Below are positions 50,588-59,358 of a stretch of DNA of 64,000 nucleotides, in pieces. Under the pieces are notes generated by a model that did no database searches, was not told the origin of the DNA, and saw only the letters and a program-made list of their open reading frames with translations. Position 1 is the first letter of the stretch; every line of letters starts with the position of its first letter. The stretch spans positions 124,001 to 188,000 of the forward strand of contig CADAEH010000004.1 of the NCBI GenBank assembly GCA_902786855.1, read 5' to 3'. This DNA comes from an uncultured Eubacteriales bacterium. Lineage in GTDB: Bacteria > Bacillota > Clostridia > Peptostreptococcales > Anaerovoracaceae. Both the position numbers and the translations under genes were made by a program.

Positions 50588-52072
50588 ATGGCTTACAACG
50601 GATGGGCAATCGATGAATATCTTGATGCTGAACTTGTCAACAGGCAGCTTGATGAACTGAAAAAAGGACCTGTATATGGAGTCAAACCGGAACCTTTGAA
50701 AGATTATGTGGAAAACTACTTTGAAGCGAAATGCAGCGGATCAAAAAAACTTACCGATGAAGCAAAAGAATATATTCCGGGGGGAGTGCAGCACAATCTT
50801 GCCTTTAACTACCCATTTCCTCTTGCCATAGCAAAGGCTGAAGGTGCTTATCTGTATGATGTGGACGGAAACAGATACTATGACTTGCTTCAGGCAGGCG
50901 GTCCTACGGTCCTTGGAAGCAATGATCCTGTTGTCAGAGATGCTGTGATGGATCTGATCAGGGAATGCGGTCCTTCGACAGGACTTTTCCATGAATATGA
51001 ACTTAAATTAGCAAAAAAAATAAGTGAGTGTGTTCCCAGCGTAGAAATGTTCAGGATGCTAGGGTCGGGTACTGAGGCTGACATGGTTGCTGCAAGGATC
51101 GCACGGCTGAAGACAGGCAATAAGAACCTCCTGAAAATGGGCGGAGCATACCATGGCTGGTCTGATCAGCTTGCATATGGGATCAGGATCCCGGGAACTA
51201 AAGGTATCCAATCGAGGGGTATTCCTAATTATGTATTCAGACATACCGACGAGTTCTTCCCGGGTGACCTTGAAGACCTTGAAAGAAAGCTAAGAAAGAA
51301 CAAACTTGACGGCGGCACAGCAGCTGTATTCATTGAAGCTATCGGTCCTGAAAGCGGTACCAGACCTGTTACCAAGGCATTTGTCAGAGGTTGCGAGAGA
51401 CTTGCTCATGAATACGGCGCGTTACTTGTATGTGACGAGGTCGTGACAGGATTCCGTATAGGACTAGGAGGTGCTCAGGGATATTATGGAATAGATCCTG
51501 ATCTTACAGTTTTCGGCAAAGTGATAGCCGGTGGATATCCGGGTGCTGGCGGCATCGGAGGCCATGCAGACTGCATGGCACATCTTGGAGCAGGACTTGA
51601 TTCTTCTGGCAAGAAGGTTAAAAAGGCTCTCTGTGGCGGCACGATGGCGGCAACTCCTCTATCCTGTGTTGCAGGCTATACAGCAATTTGTGAGATAGAA
51701 AAGAGGAACGCCTGCGAGGTTGCCGGGCGAATGGGAGACAGACTTACAAAAGGACTGCAGAAACTGATCCGAAAACATGATCTGCCTTTTGTTGCATTCA
51801 ACCAGGGCTCTGTTTGCCATCTCGACAGTGTTGGCACCATGCAATATGCAATAGACTGGTCGAGACCGTGGGAACTTCCGAAGATACTTAAGGAGACAGG
51901 ACGCAGGCAGATCGAGATGGAGCACATCGGAGCGGCATATATGGCTGAAGGAATAGTCACTCTTGCAGGATCAAGACTCTATACGAGTGCAGCCTATACA
52001 GAAGAGATGATCGATGATCTTCTGACCAGATTCGACAGGGTATTCGCAAACTGTGGACGACTCGATAAGTGA
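50588..52072 (+). CDS. Class III aminotransferase, glutamate-1-semialdehyde aminomutase-like
   Basis: A 494-residue PLP enzyme of the glutamate-1-semialdehyde 2,1-aminomutase subgroup. Landmarks are IPGGVQHNLAFNYPFP, MLGSGTEADMVAARIAR, LLVCDEVVTGFR and the PLP lysine K311 in VFGKVIAGGYPG. About 60 extra N-terminal residues exceed classical HemL (about 430). No other tetrapyrrole gene is near, and it heads an operon with an aldolase-type protein and a sugar kinase. A role in amino-sugar or hydroxy-acid metabolism is therefore more likely than heme synthesis. GAGAAGGAGC precedes the start. Confidence 0.82.
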   Translation: MAYNGWAIDEYLDAELVNRQLDELKKGPVYGVKPEPLKDYVENYFEAKCSGSKKLTDEAKEYIPGGVQHNLAFNYPFPLAIAKAEGAYLYDVDGNRYYDLLQAGGPTVLGSNDPVVRDAVMDLIRECGPSTGLFHEYELKLAKKISECVPSVEMFRMLGSGTEADMVAARIARLKTGNKNLLKMGGAYHGWSDQLAYGIRIPGTKGIQSRGIPNYVFRHTDEFFPGDLEDLERKLRKNKLDGGTAAVFIEAIGPESGTRPVTKAFVRGCERLAHEYGALLVCDEVVTGFRIGLGGAQGYYGIDPDLTVFGKVIAGGYPGAGGIGGHADCMAHLGAGLDSSGKKVKKALCGGTMAATPLSCVAGYTAICEIEKRNACEVAGRMGDRLTKGLQKLIRKHDLPFVAFNQGSVCHLDSVGTMQYAIDWSRPWELPKILKETGRRQIEMEHIGAAYMAEGIVTLAGSRLYTSAAYTEEMIDDLLTRFDRVFANCGRLDK

Positions 52073-52108
52073 GGCTCTGCCGGGACATATGAGATCAAAG
52101 GAGAGATT

Positions 52109-53185
52109 ATGAAGTATTACAGTGACAATGAAGCAAGACAGCTTGTGATAGAAGCAGGGTATAAACTTCTGGAGAACAAGCTTATAGCACGTACCTGGGG
52201 CAATATCAGTGCCAGGATCAGTGATGAGGAGTTCATAATCACACCGAGCGGAAGAAAATATGACACTCTTAAGCCGGAGGACCTTGTTATAGTCAGGATA
52301 AAAGATGGGTCTTTTGAAGGCGGCATCAAGCCAAGCAGTGAAAAAGGTGTACATGCAGCTGCTTACGGACTGAGAAAAGATGTGCGGTTCATTATACATA
52401 CTCATCAGTATTATGCCTCGGCAGTTGCTGCCGAATGCAGAGACACACGTTATGCCCCATGTGCGGACTACGGAATGCCGGGAACGGGCAAGCTCAGGAA
52501 GCATGTAGAGACCAAGATCCGCAAACATCCTGATAAAAGGATGTTTCTGATGGCAAGGCACGGAACTCTTCTGCTTGGGAGAGACTATGATGATGCTTTC
52601 AGCATGGCAGAAGAGCTCGAGCAGAAATGCAAGGAACTGGTCGAAACCAGAGTGCCTGACCATGATGCTCCAAGAACCGGAGGCATCAATACCGAAGCAG
52701 TCAGAACCGAGGTGTTCCCTTGTGTCACTGTTGTCAGAGATCCATACATTATGGAATGCTGTCAGGCAGGAGTAACTGTCGGACCATATATAGATGATTT
52801 TGCTCAGATAGTCGGTCCGGACATGCAGGTCACTGAAAATGATGTATGGAAGGTCAAGAGAGCTTTGCTTGGATACAGCACTGAAGTCAACCGCGCAGGG
52901 CGATTGTTCAGCAGGTTGCCGCTGACAGGCGTTCTTAATCAGCGAGGGGGGATGCATCCGGTTTTCAATCCGATGATTGGCAGAAATGCAGTGCTCGTAA
53001 AAGGTGTCGGTGCGGTATGCGCAGGCAAGACGAAAGAAGACGCGGAGGCTGTTGCCATGATAGTGAGCAAGAACTGCGCTGCAGCATGTTATGTGAGAAA
53101 GTGCAAACCACTCAGCCCGTCCGACGCCAGACTTCAGAGATACATATATCTGACCAGCTATTCAAAGAGGATAAACAGCAGATAG
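52109..53185 (+). CDS. Class II aldolase/adducin-like protein with second, degenerate domain
   Basis: A 358-residue protein, longer than usual class II aldolases (about 215). The N-terminal domain has the zinc-binding H97/H99 in FIIHTHQYYAS and ARHGTLLLGRDYDDAFSM with another histidine, plus ITPSGRKYDTL and the catalytic-type glutamate in SSEKG. From about 235 on, a second partial domain appears (NAVLVKGVGAVCAGKTKEDA, then VSKNCAAA), resembling the C-terminal half of the same fold but lacking histidines. Members cleave or epimerise phosphorylated sugars. It is 36 bases after the aminotransferase and 18 before the kinase. Confidence 0.78.
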   Translation: MKYYSDNEARQLVIEAGYKLLENKLIARTWGNISARISDEEFIITPSGRKYDTLKPEDLVIVRIKDGSFEGGIKPSSEKGVHAAAYGLRKDVRFIIHTHQYYASAVAAECRDTRYAPCADYGMPGTGKLRKHVETKIRKHPDKRMFLMARHGTLLLGRDYDDAFSMAEELEQKCKELVETRVPDHDAPRTGGINTEAVRTEVFPCVTVVRDPYIMECCQAGVTVGPYIDDFAQIVGPDMQVTENDVWKVKRALLGYSTEVNRAGRLFSRLPLTGVLNQRGGMHPVFNPMIGRNAVLVKGVGAVCAGKTKEDAEAVAMIVSKNCAAACYVRKCKPLSPSDARLQRYIYLTSYSKRINSR

Positions 53186-53203
53186 GGAAGAAAGGCATTT
53201 ATA

Positions 53204-54802
53204 ATGAGCAGCTATATTCTTGCATATGATATTGGGACAACAGGGGTAAAGACTTGTCTGTTTGAAGTTGACCGTTCAATCAGCCTGGTGGCTTCTGCAT
53301 CAAGAAGCTATCCGCTGTATATTCTTGATAACGGCGGAGCGGAGCAGGATACTGAAGACTGGTGGCGCGGAATGGCAGAAAGCACACGCGAGATATTCAG
53401 CAGTTCCGACTTTGATCCTGAAATGGTAGCAGGGATCTCTTTCTGCTCACAGATGCAGGGACTTGTGCTTGTAGACCGTGATGGAAATGCTCTCAGAAGA
53501 CCGATGAGCTACATGGATCAGAGAGCTACCGAAGAGATAAAAAAAGGTATATCCAACGGAATACAGGTAGCTGGAGCCAATGTAACAAAGCTTATTCCGA
53601 GTCTCAGGATAACAGGCGCTGTTGCCGGCAGTGTCAAGGACCCGGTATGGAAATATAAGTGGGTAGAATCTAATGAACCCGATGTTTTCTCCCGCGTTTA
53701 TAAATGGCTGGATGTCAAAGATTACCTGATTCTGAGATGCACAGGCAATTTCACTATGACCGATGATTCAGCTTTCGGAACAATGCTTTATGATATCAGG
53801 CCTGAATATCGATGCTGGAGCAAAGAAATGTGCGAAATGCTCGGCGTCAGGAAAGAGCATCTCCCGGATATCATCAAAGCAACTGATATAGCGGGATACC
53901 TGACTGCACAGTCAGCTGCCGAGCTTGGACTGGCGGAGGGAACGCCGGTATACGGCGGCGGTGGAGATGCTTCTCTGATCGGCGTAGGAGCAGGATCGGT
54001 AAAAACCGGAGATACACATATTTACAGCGGGACATCGGGATGGGTCATCACTGTTACGGATAAACAGCTGGTAGATGTTACAGCAATGATAGCTGCAATA
54101 GTTGGTGCGGATCATAGAAAGTACAACTATTTTGCTGAAATGGAGACTGCCGGAAAGTGTCTGGAATGGGTGCGCGATCACCTTGCCAGAGATGAGATCG
54201 GAGTGTATATACACAAAGAAGGAATACCGTCTGACTATGAAGAACAGAGCACCAGCCTGTACAGCTACATGACAGATGTAATACGCGATGTTCCTCCGGG
54301 CTCAGGCGGACTGATATTCACTCCGTGGCTGCATGGCAACCGCTGTCCGTTCGAAGATCCGGCGGCAAAAGGAATGTTCTTCGGTATCGGTCTTGATACC
54401 GGAAAGACTGAAATGATCCACGCGGTACTCGAGGGCGTGTTCTATCATCTCAGATGGATGCTCGAATGCCAGGATCGCAGGATAAAGACTTCAAAAGTCA
54501 TCAGATTCGTCGGCGGCGGAGCACTGTCTCCGGTATCGTGCCAGATGCTCGCCGATATAACCGGCAGGATCATAGAGACAGTGGATTCTCCACAGAACGT
54601 TGGGTCTGCAGGCGCATGCGCGATTACTGCAATAGGACTGGGCCTGATCCCGGATATTGAAAGTGTAAAAGAATTCATCCCTGCAACAGCTGTATATAAA
54701 CCTGACAAAGCAAAGCATAAAGCCTATACACCATATTACAGGACGTTTAAAAAACTGTATTCTGCAAATAAGTTATTGTTCAGACAGCTGTCAAAAGCCT
54801 GA
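53204..54802 (+). CDS. FGGY-family carbohydrate kinase (xylulokinase-like)
   Basis: A 532-residue sugar kinase. The N-terminal phosphate loop is YDIGTTGVKTCLFE (6-19). The substrate-side blocks SFCSQMQGLVLVD and MSYMDQRA follow. The C-terminal half has YSGTSGWVIT and RFVGGGALSPVSCQMLADI with the ATP-binding glycine run. It would phosphorylate a keto-sugar or polyol to feed the class II aldolase upstream. The exact sugar is unknown; xylulokinase is the nearest-looking relative. It closes the three-gene operon started at 50588. Confidence 0.88.
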   Translation: MSSYILAYDIGTTGVKTCLFEVDRSISLVASASRSYPLYILDNGGAEQDTEDWWRGMAESTREIFSSSDFDPEMVAGISFCSQMQGLVLVDRDGNALRRPMSYMDQRATEEIKKGISNGIQVAGANVTKLIPSLRITGAVAGSVKDPVWKYKWVESNEPDVFSRVYKWLDVKDYLILRCTGNFTMTDDSAFGTMLYDIRPEYRCWSKEMCEMLGVRKEHLPDIIKATDIAGYLTAQSAAELGLAEGTPVYGGGGDASLIGVGAGSVKTGDTHIYSGTSGWVITVTDKQLVDVTAMIAAIVGADHRKYNYFAEMETAGKCLEWVRDHLARDEIGVYIHKEGIPSDYEEQSTSLYSYMTDVIRDVPPGSGGLIFTPWLHGNRCPFEDPAAKGMFFGIGLDTGKTEMIHAVLEGVFYHLRWMLECQDRRIKTSKVIRFVGGGALSPVSCQMLADITGRIIETVDSPQNVGSAGACAITAIGLGLIPDIESVKEFIPATAVYKPDKAKHKAYTPYYRTFKKLYSANKLLFRQLSKA

Positions 54803-54809
54803 AAGCATA

Positions 54810-56432
54810 ATGGAAAGAAATATGATATATATCCCGGTAATGAAAAAGCGAATAATTGCATTCTTTATTGTTTTAGTACTGACAATCAGCCAGTCCGGTT
54901 ATTTGTCACTGATAGAAGTATACGGAGAAACCGATGATTCCGGTCAGCCGGAAATAGTATCGGTACTTGCGTTTACTTCTGATGTTCATAACAAGAGAAG
55001 AAATGTCGCTGCTCATAGATTAGGCACCTGGATCGATAAGACCAAAAGCAAATACGGCAGGATCGATGCTATGTGCTTTTGCGGTGACATGGCATCTGCA
55101 ATGTCAAAAAGGAATTATTGGAAATATACAGGGACAGTCATGAAGACTGCAGAACGGAAGATCGGTACGGTTTTATACACGACGGGCAACCATGAATACA
55201 GCCACAGATACAGACCTGGTGCGTACAGACCTGGTCTGAACAAATATACAAAAAAGTTTATAGAGGATGCACAGGGTCTGGACCAGGATCATTTCTGCAT
55301 ATACTGTATGGGCAGTTCTTCTTATACAGCCCAGAAGAGGATAAACAGATACAGTATCGAACAGATCGAAAAGCTGACAGCCTATCTGTCAGAAATCGGA
55401 AATGAGAAGCCAATAATAATAATCACTCATTATCCACTGCACTTATATGGAAAAAGAACTGTCAAGAATGCGAACTTGCTGATAGATGCACTGAACAGTG
55501 CTGCTGTCGGGGACCCGGAAGATGCCACAGATGATAAGAAAATAGTCTTTTTATGGGGACACAATCACTCGTTGTTTGATGTTAACTACGATCAGATATT
55601 TGAACCGGGAGATGATATCACTTATGCTGAGGGCAACTCTAAAGTGATCAGGTTCTATTATGGTGCTGCCGGATGTATGAGTGATAAGGAGTACAGCAAT
55701 GGCAGTGCAAGCGTCAGCGGAAAAGGCCTTGTGATCACAATTGACAGCAAACATATGCTTAAGTTCGCATACTATAATGAAAAGGGGTTCGATGTTACCG
55801 AAGAAGGAGCATTAACAGAAAAAGATCCTGAGATGGATATAAGCAATCCTATACAGGAACCAAAGCAGGGAGTTCTGCTTCCGTGCATGACCGTCAAACG
55901 TGGAAAGAAGTTGTGCATTTCGTGGAACAAAGTCAGAGAAGCTGAGGGATATGATGTGTTTTTAGGAGAGGGAAAAGATCCGCAGCAATTGCAGCTGATC
56001 CAGTCTCTGAGCGGTAACCAATGGATAACACCCGTTCTGAAGAAACATACTCTGTACCAGGCTGTTGTCAAGGCATATATTATGCAGGATGATGTCAAGA
56101 CGTATATAAGGACAAGCCCGGCTGTATATGCATATACTTCCGGCGGTACCAAGAAACTGACCAACCCTGAATGTGTAACAGTAAAGAAATCAAGGGCTGT
56201 GATCAAAGCGGGCCAGACATATAAGATCAAAGCGAGTGTAAGGAAAATGAAAAAGCGCAAGAAACTTGTCGGCAAGGGCCTCACGCCAAAACTTCGGTAT
56301 GTCAGCAGCGATACTTCTGTTGCTGAAGTAAGCCGGTCCGGCAGGGTTACTGCAAAGAATGCCGGCACATGCATGATCTATGTCTGTGCGGTAAATGGTG
56401 TACGAAAAGGCGTTGCTGTTACTGTTAAATAG
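54810..56432 (+). CDS. Secreted metallophosphoesterase with Ig-like C-terminus
   Basis: A protein of up to 540 residues. A signal peptide is present (FFIVLVLTISQSG), best read from the Met at 54840; ATG 54810 and 54822 are alternatives, with only weak GGAAAG near 54812. The calcineurin-like phosphoesterase motifs are complete: FTSDVHN, CFCGDMA, TTGNHEYSH, ITHYPLHLY and WGHNHS. The C-terminal 160 residues are a fibronectin-like and a BIG2-like segment (RYVSSDTSVAEVSRSGRVTA, ending VAVTVK), as on surface proteins. It probably removes phosphate from extracellular compounds. It follows the kinase after only 7 bases, though the topic seems different. Confidence 0.8.
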   Translation: MERNMIYIPVMKKRIIAFFIVLVLTISQSGYLSLIEVYGETDDSGQPEIVSVLAFTSDVHNKRRNVAAHRLGTWIDKTKSKYGRIDAMCFCGDMASAMSKRNYWKYTGTVMKTAERKIGTVLYTTGNHEYSHRYRPGAYRPGLNKYTKKFIEDAQGLDQDHFCIYCMGSSSYTAQKRINRYSIEQIEKLTAYLSEIGNEKPIIIITHYPLHLYGKRTVKNANLLIDALNSAAVGDPEDATDDKKIVFLWGHNHSLFDVNYDQIFEPGDDITYAEGNSKVIRFYYGAAGCMSDKEYSNGSASVSGKGLVITIDSKHMLKFAYYNEKGFDVTEEGALTEKDPEMDISNPIQEPKQGVLLPCMTVKRGKKLCISWNKVREAEGYDVFLGEGKDPQQLQLIQSLSGNQWITPVLKKHTLYQAVVKAYIMQDDVKTYIRTSPAVYAYTSGGTKKLTNPECVTVKKSRAVIKAGQTYKIKASVRKMKKRKKLVGKGLTPKLRYVSSDTSVAEVSRSGRVTAKNAGTCMIYVCAVNGVRKGVAVTVK

Positions 56433-56461
56433 GAAAGTATATAGGATATATAGGAGAATAT

Positions 56462-56914
56462 ATGGAAGAGAAAAAAAGCGGCAAGAGCAGAAAAGAAATC
56501 ATAAGAGCCATAAAATTCGCTCTGGTATCAGCATCTGCTGGGCTGGTTGAATTCGGTGTGTTCTTCGTAATGAATGAGCTTACAGAGCTGAAATACTGGC
56601 CATGCTATCTTACGGCACTCATTGCATCAGTGGTCTGGTGCTTTACCATCAACAGACGATATACTTTCAAATCCACCAAGAATGTGCCGAGAGCTATGGC
56701 AATGGTTTTTGCATTCTATCTGGTTTTTACTCCGGCAACTACTATCCTGGGGAACTATCTTGCAGAGACGCTGCGCTGGAATGAATATCTGGTTACCTGT
56801 ATAAATATGGCTCTGAACCTTTCTCTTGAATATCTATATGATACATTCGTTGTATACAGGGGCGAGATGGATAACAACGATATAGCAGCAAAAGACAGGG
56901 CAAGAGGCAAATAG
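56462..56914 (+). CDS. GtrA-family membrane protein
   Basis: A 150-residue protein with four hydrophobic segments and the GtrA pattern: IKFALVSASAGLVEFGVFF at the N-terminus, WCFTINRRYTFKS in the middle (the conserved NRxxTF), and YLYDTFVVYRG near the C-terminus. GtrA proteins are thought to flip lipid-linked sugars or teichoic-acid precursors. AGGAGAATAT is the ribosome site. It may be cotranscribed with the phosphoesterase. Confidence 0.85.
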   Translation: MEEKKSGKSRKEIIRAIKFALVSASAGLVEFGVFFVMNELTELKYWPCYLTALIASVVWCFTINRRYTFKSTKNVPRAMAMVFAFYLVFTPATTILGNYLAETLRWNEYLVTCINMALNLSLEYLYDTFVVYRGEMDNNDIAAKDRARGK

Positions 56915-56961
56915 GATATTTGCGATAGATAACTGTCAGATTACACATAACAAAGATCGAA

Positions 56962-56992
56962 AAAGACCCGCTGTTATTTGCGGGTCTTTACA
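56962..56992. terminator. Terminator between convergent genes
   Basis: AAAGACCCGC and GCGGGTCTTT form a perfect 10-bp stem with an 8-base loop, with A and T tracts serving both directions: gtrA from the left, the class V aminotransferase from the right. Confidence 0.8.
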
Positions 56993-57041
56993 TGTCTAAA
57001 TAATAAGATGTATCAAATACCGATAAACTGGTAAAGAGATA

Positions 57042-58229
57042 CTAAACCGAAGCTATCTCGGTAACAGCTTTGATAGCTGCGTCTACATCCTCATCTGTGT
57101 TGAAATTGCCGAACGAGAATCTGATCGTGCCGATTGGGAATGTTCCAAGCGTTTTATGTGCATTAGGTGCACAGTGCAGGCCTACCCGGGTCTCGATCCC
57201 GTATTCGAAGTCCAGTCTGAAAGCAGCATCGGCGCAGTCGGTCCTGAGTGTCTGTATGGAGACCACACCTGTGCGGAGCGGAGTTTTCTTACCGTTTTCT
57301 TCTTTCCAACAGTCTTTGAGTCCGCATATCCTTATCAGACCTTTCTCTTCGAGAGGGAGAAGACCGTCTATGAATCTCTGTGTCAGATACAGTTCGTGAT
57401 CTGCTATCCTGTCGAGACCTTTGGTTTTGATCCAGTTGAGTCCTGCATTGAGTCCGACTATTCCCGGAAGATTCATGGTGCCCGGCTCGAATCTGTCAGG
57501 CATGAAATCAGGGATCTCTTCGGTGTGACTGATAGATCCTGTGCCTCCGGAGAGGATAGGGTCAATAAGCGGGATCATTTCTTCAGTAATGATAAAGCCT
57601 CCTATGCCCTGCGGCCCGAGCAGCGACTTATGACCTGTGAAGCACAGAGCATCAATGTTCATCTCCTTCATGTTGATCGGAAGCACCCCTGCAGACTGTG
57701 CGCTGTCAACGATAAGTTTTATACCATGTTTCCTGCAGATCACTCCTACTTCTCCAATAGGGTTCACAGTCCCGCAGATGTTACTGGCATGTGACATTAC
57801 AACAGCGACCGTATTAGGTTTTATCATGCCCTCAACAGCGTCAAGAATAAGCTCGCCATTTTCATTGCCCGGAATACGGTCAAACTCAACTCCTTTTTTC
57901 TGAAGCTGGACAAGAGGTCTCATAACAGCATTGTGCTCCATGGAAGAACACAGAACATGGTCACCCGGCTTCAGTAAGCCTTTGAGGACTACATTAAGAG
58001 ATTCTGTTACATTTTTGGTAAAGACTACATTCTTACAGTCAGTACCGCCAAACATCTCCACTAGCATTTCGCGTGTTTCAAATACAGTCCCTTCAAGATC
58101 GTAAGCTACTTCATATCCGCCCCGGTTTATATTCGAACCGCACTTTGTCATGTATTCATAGACAGCATCCGCTACCTCGAAAGGTTTCGGAAAAGAAGTA
58201 GCACCATTATCAAGATATATTTTATCCAT
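57042..58229 (-). CDS. Class V aminotransferase, cysteine-desulfurase-like (EF2568/TIGR01977 type)
   Basis: A 395-residue PLP enzyme beginning MDKIYLDNGATSFPKP. The minus-strand start is set at 58229 because GAGG lies 7 bases upstream; a Met two codons earlier overlaps that site. Landmarks are SSMEHNAVMRPL, VDSAQSAGV and the PLP lysine in FTGHKSLLGPQG. The C-terminal RVGLHCAPNAHKTLG carries a cysteine in the active loop. This subgroup was described beside selenium and molybdenum-hydroxylase genes in Enterococcus faecalis, so it may supply sulfur or selenium for the enzymes served by the operon at 31142. Confidence 0.8.
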   Translation of the reverse strand: MDKIYLDNGATSFPKPFEVADAVYEYMTKCGSNINRGGYEVAYDLEGTVFETREMLVEMFGGTDCKNVVFTKNVTESLNVVLKGLLKPGDHVLCSSMEHNAVMRPLVQLQKKGVEFDRIPGNENGELILDAVEGMIKPNTVAVVMSHASNICGTVNPIGEVGVICRKHGIKLIVDSAQSAGVLPINMKEMNIDALCFTGHKSLLGPQGIGGFIITEEMIPLIDPILSGGTGSISHTEEIPDFMPDRFEPGTMNLPGIVGLNAGLNWIKTKGLDRIADHELYLTQRFIDGLLPLEEKGLIRICGLKDCWKEENGKKTPLRTGVVSIQTLRTDCADAAFRLDFEYGIETRVGLHCAPNAHKTLGTFPIGTIRFSFGNFNTDEDVDAAIKAVTEIASV

Positions 58230-58421
58230 TGCCATTCCTCACATATTAAAGAAGTCAGACTTATGTTTCATATAATAATATTACTTCACAACAGGGGGGC
58301 GTTTCTATAGAAATCATCTATATTATGTAAAGTAAACATCCCGAAACATCATTCTCTTTTTTTTCATTGACCACAATGCTGCGAGTTATGTAGAATTTAG
58401 TTGATAGAAAGGGGTGATATC

Positions 58422-59237
58422 TTGAAGAAAAACAAAAGGGTCGGAATGCTTATGGATGAGTTGCTGCAGAATCCATGCAGATTATACGAATCCAGACATT
58501 TCTGCGAGAAGTACGGCATAGCAAAATCAAGTCTGTCGGAAGATATCAAACTGATCAATGAGATCCTTCAGGAAAATGGATCAGGACGCATAGAAAGCAT
58601 CCAGGGCGCAGGCGGCGGGATAAGATACATACCCGGTATTTCAGATGAAAGAATACATGCCCTCCAGAATGAACTTATAGAAGCCCTGTCAGATACGACA
58701 AGGATGCTCGGAGGTAAATATCTGTATACATCTGATATCATGTTCAATGGGCATTTTGCTGCAGATATTGCAAGGATATTCACTCAGAAATTCTACAGCC
58801 TTGGTGCAGATTATGTTGTTACGGTCGAGACCAAAGGAATAGGCATCGCTGCCCAGACCGCGTATATGCTCGGGCTTCCGCTCGTGGTTATACGCCGGGA
58901 GGCAAAATATTCCGAAGGTTCTACAGTCAGCATCAACTATTTCAGCGGTACAAATGAGAGAATACAGAAGATGTCCATTGCCAAGCGCGCCGTGGAGCCG
59001 GGACACAAGGCTATAATAATCGATGACTTCATGAGAGGCGGCGGCAGTCTCAAGGGCATCAGAGATATTTTAGGTGAGTTCGATGTCGAGACAGTAGGGA
59101 TCGGTGTGGCGATCGAGTCCCGTATACCGGAGAAGAAAAAAGTAAAAGATTATACCTCCGTGCTGATCATTGATGATATAGATGAAGAAGACCGTGTGAT
59201 CTACATAAGACCTAATGAGACGATCACAGAAGAATAA
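58422..59237 (+). CDS. purR: Pur operon repressor
   Basis: A 271-residue regulator with an N-terminal winged helix (LLQNPCRLYESRHFCEKYGI, SSLSEDIKLIN) and a phosphoribosyltransferase-type domain with the PRPP loop IIDDFMRGGGSLKG (D201/D202). It senses PRPP and represses purine genes in Bacillus-type systems. The start is the unusual TTG 58422, because AGAAAGGGGTG lies 5 bases before it. A TTG 21 bases upstream is in frame but overlaps that site. It heads the conserved run purR-murC-prs-pth-mfd. Confidence 0.9.
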   Translation: MKKNKRVGMLMDELLQNPCRLYESRHFCEKYGIAKSSLSEDIKLINEILQENGSGRIESIQGAGGGIRYIPGISDERIHALQNELIEALSDTTRMLGGKYLYTSDIMFNGHFAADIARIFTQKFYSLGADYVVTVETKGIGIAAQTAYMLGLPLVVIRREAKYSEGSTVSINYFSGTNERIQKMSIAKRAVEPGHKAIIIDDFMRGGGSLKGIRDILGEFDVETVGIGVAIESRIPEKKKVKDYTSVLIIDDIDEEDRVIYIRPNETITEE

Positions 59238-59358
59238 AATTGACATTCTTTGAAATGGGGAATTCATTTCCTTGAAACACTATTGTTATTCAAATATAAT
59301 TAATGTGTATGGCTCCCGTCTCAGATCATGCATTATTAGACCAAGAGGTTATCATTAT

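Noticed and set aside
50588-52072. Assignment as hemL for tetrapyrrole synthesis
   Set aside because: No other heme gene is near, the protein is longer than HemL, and its operon partners are sugar enzymes.
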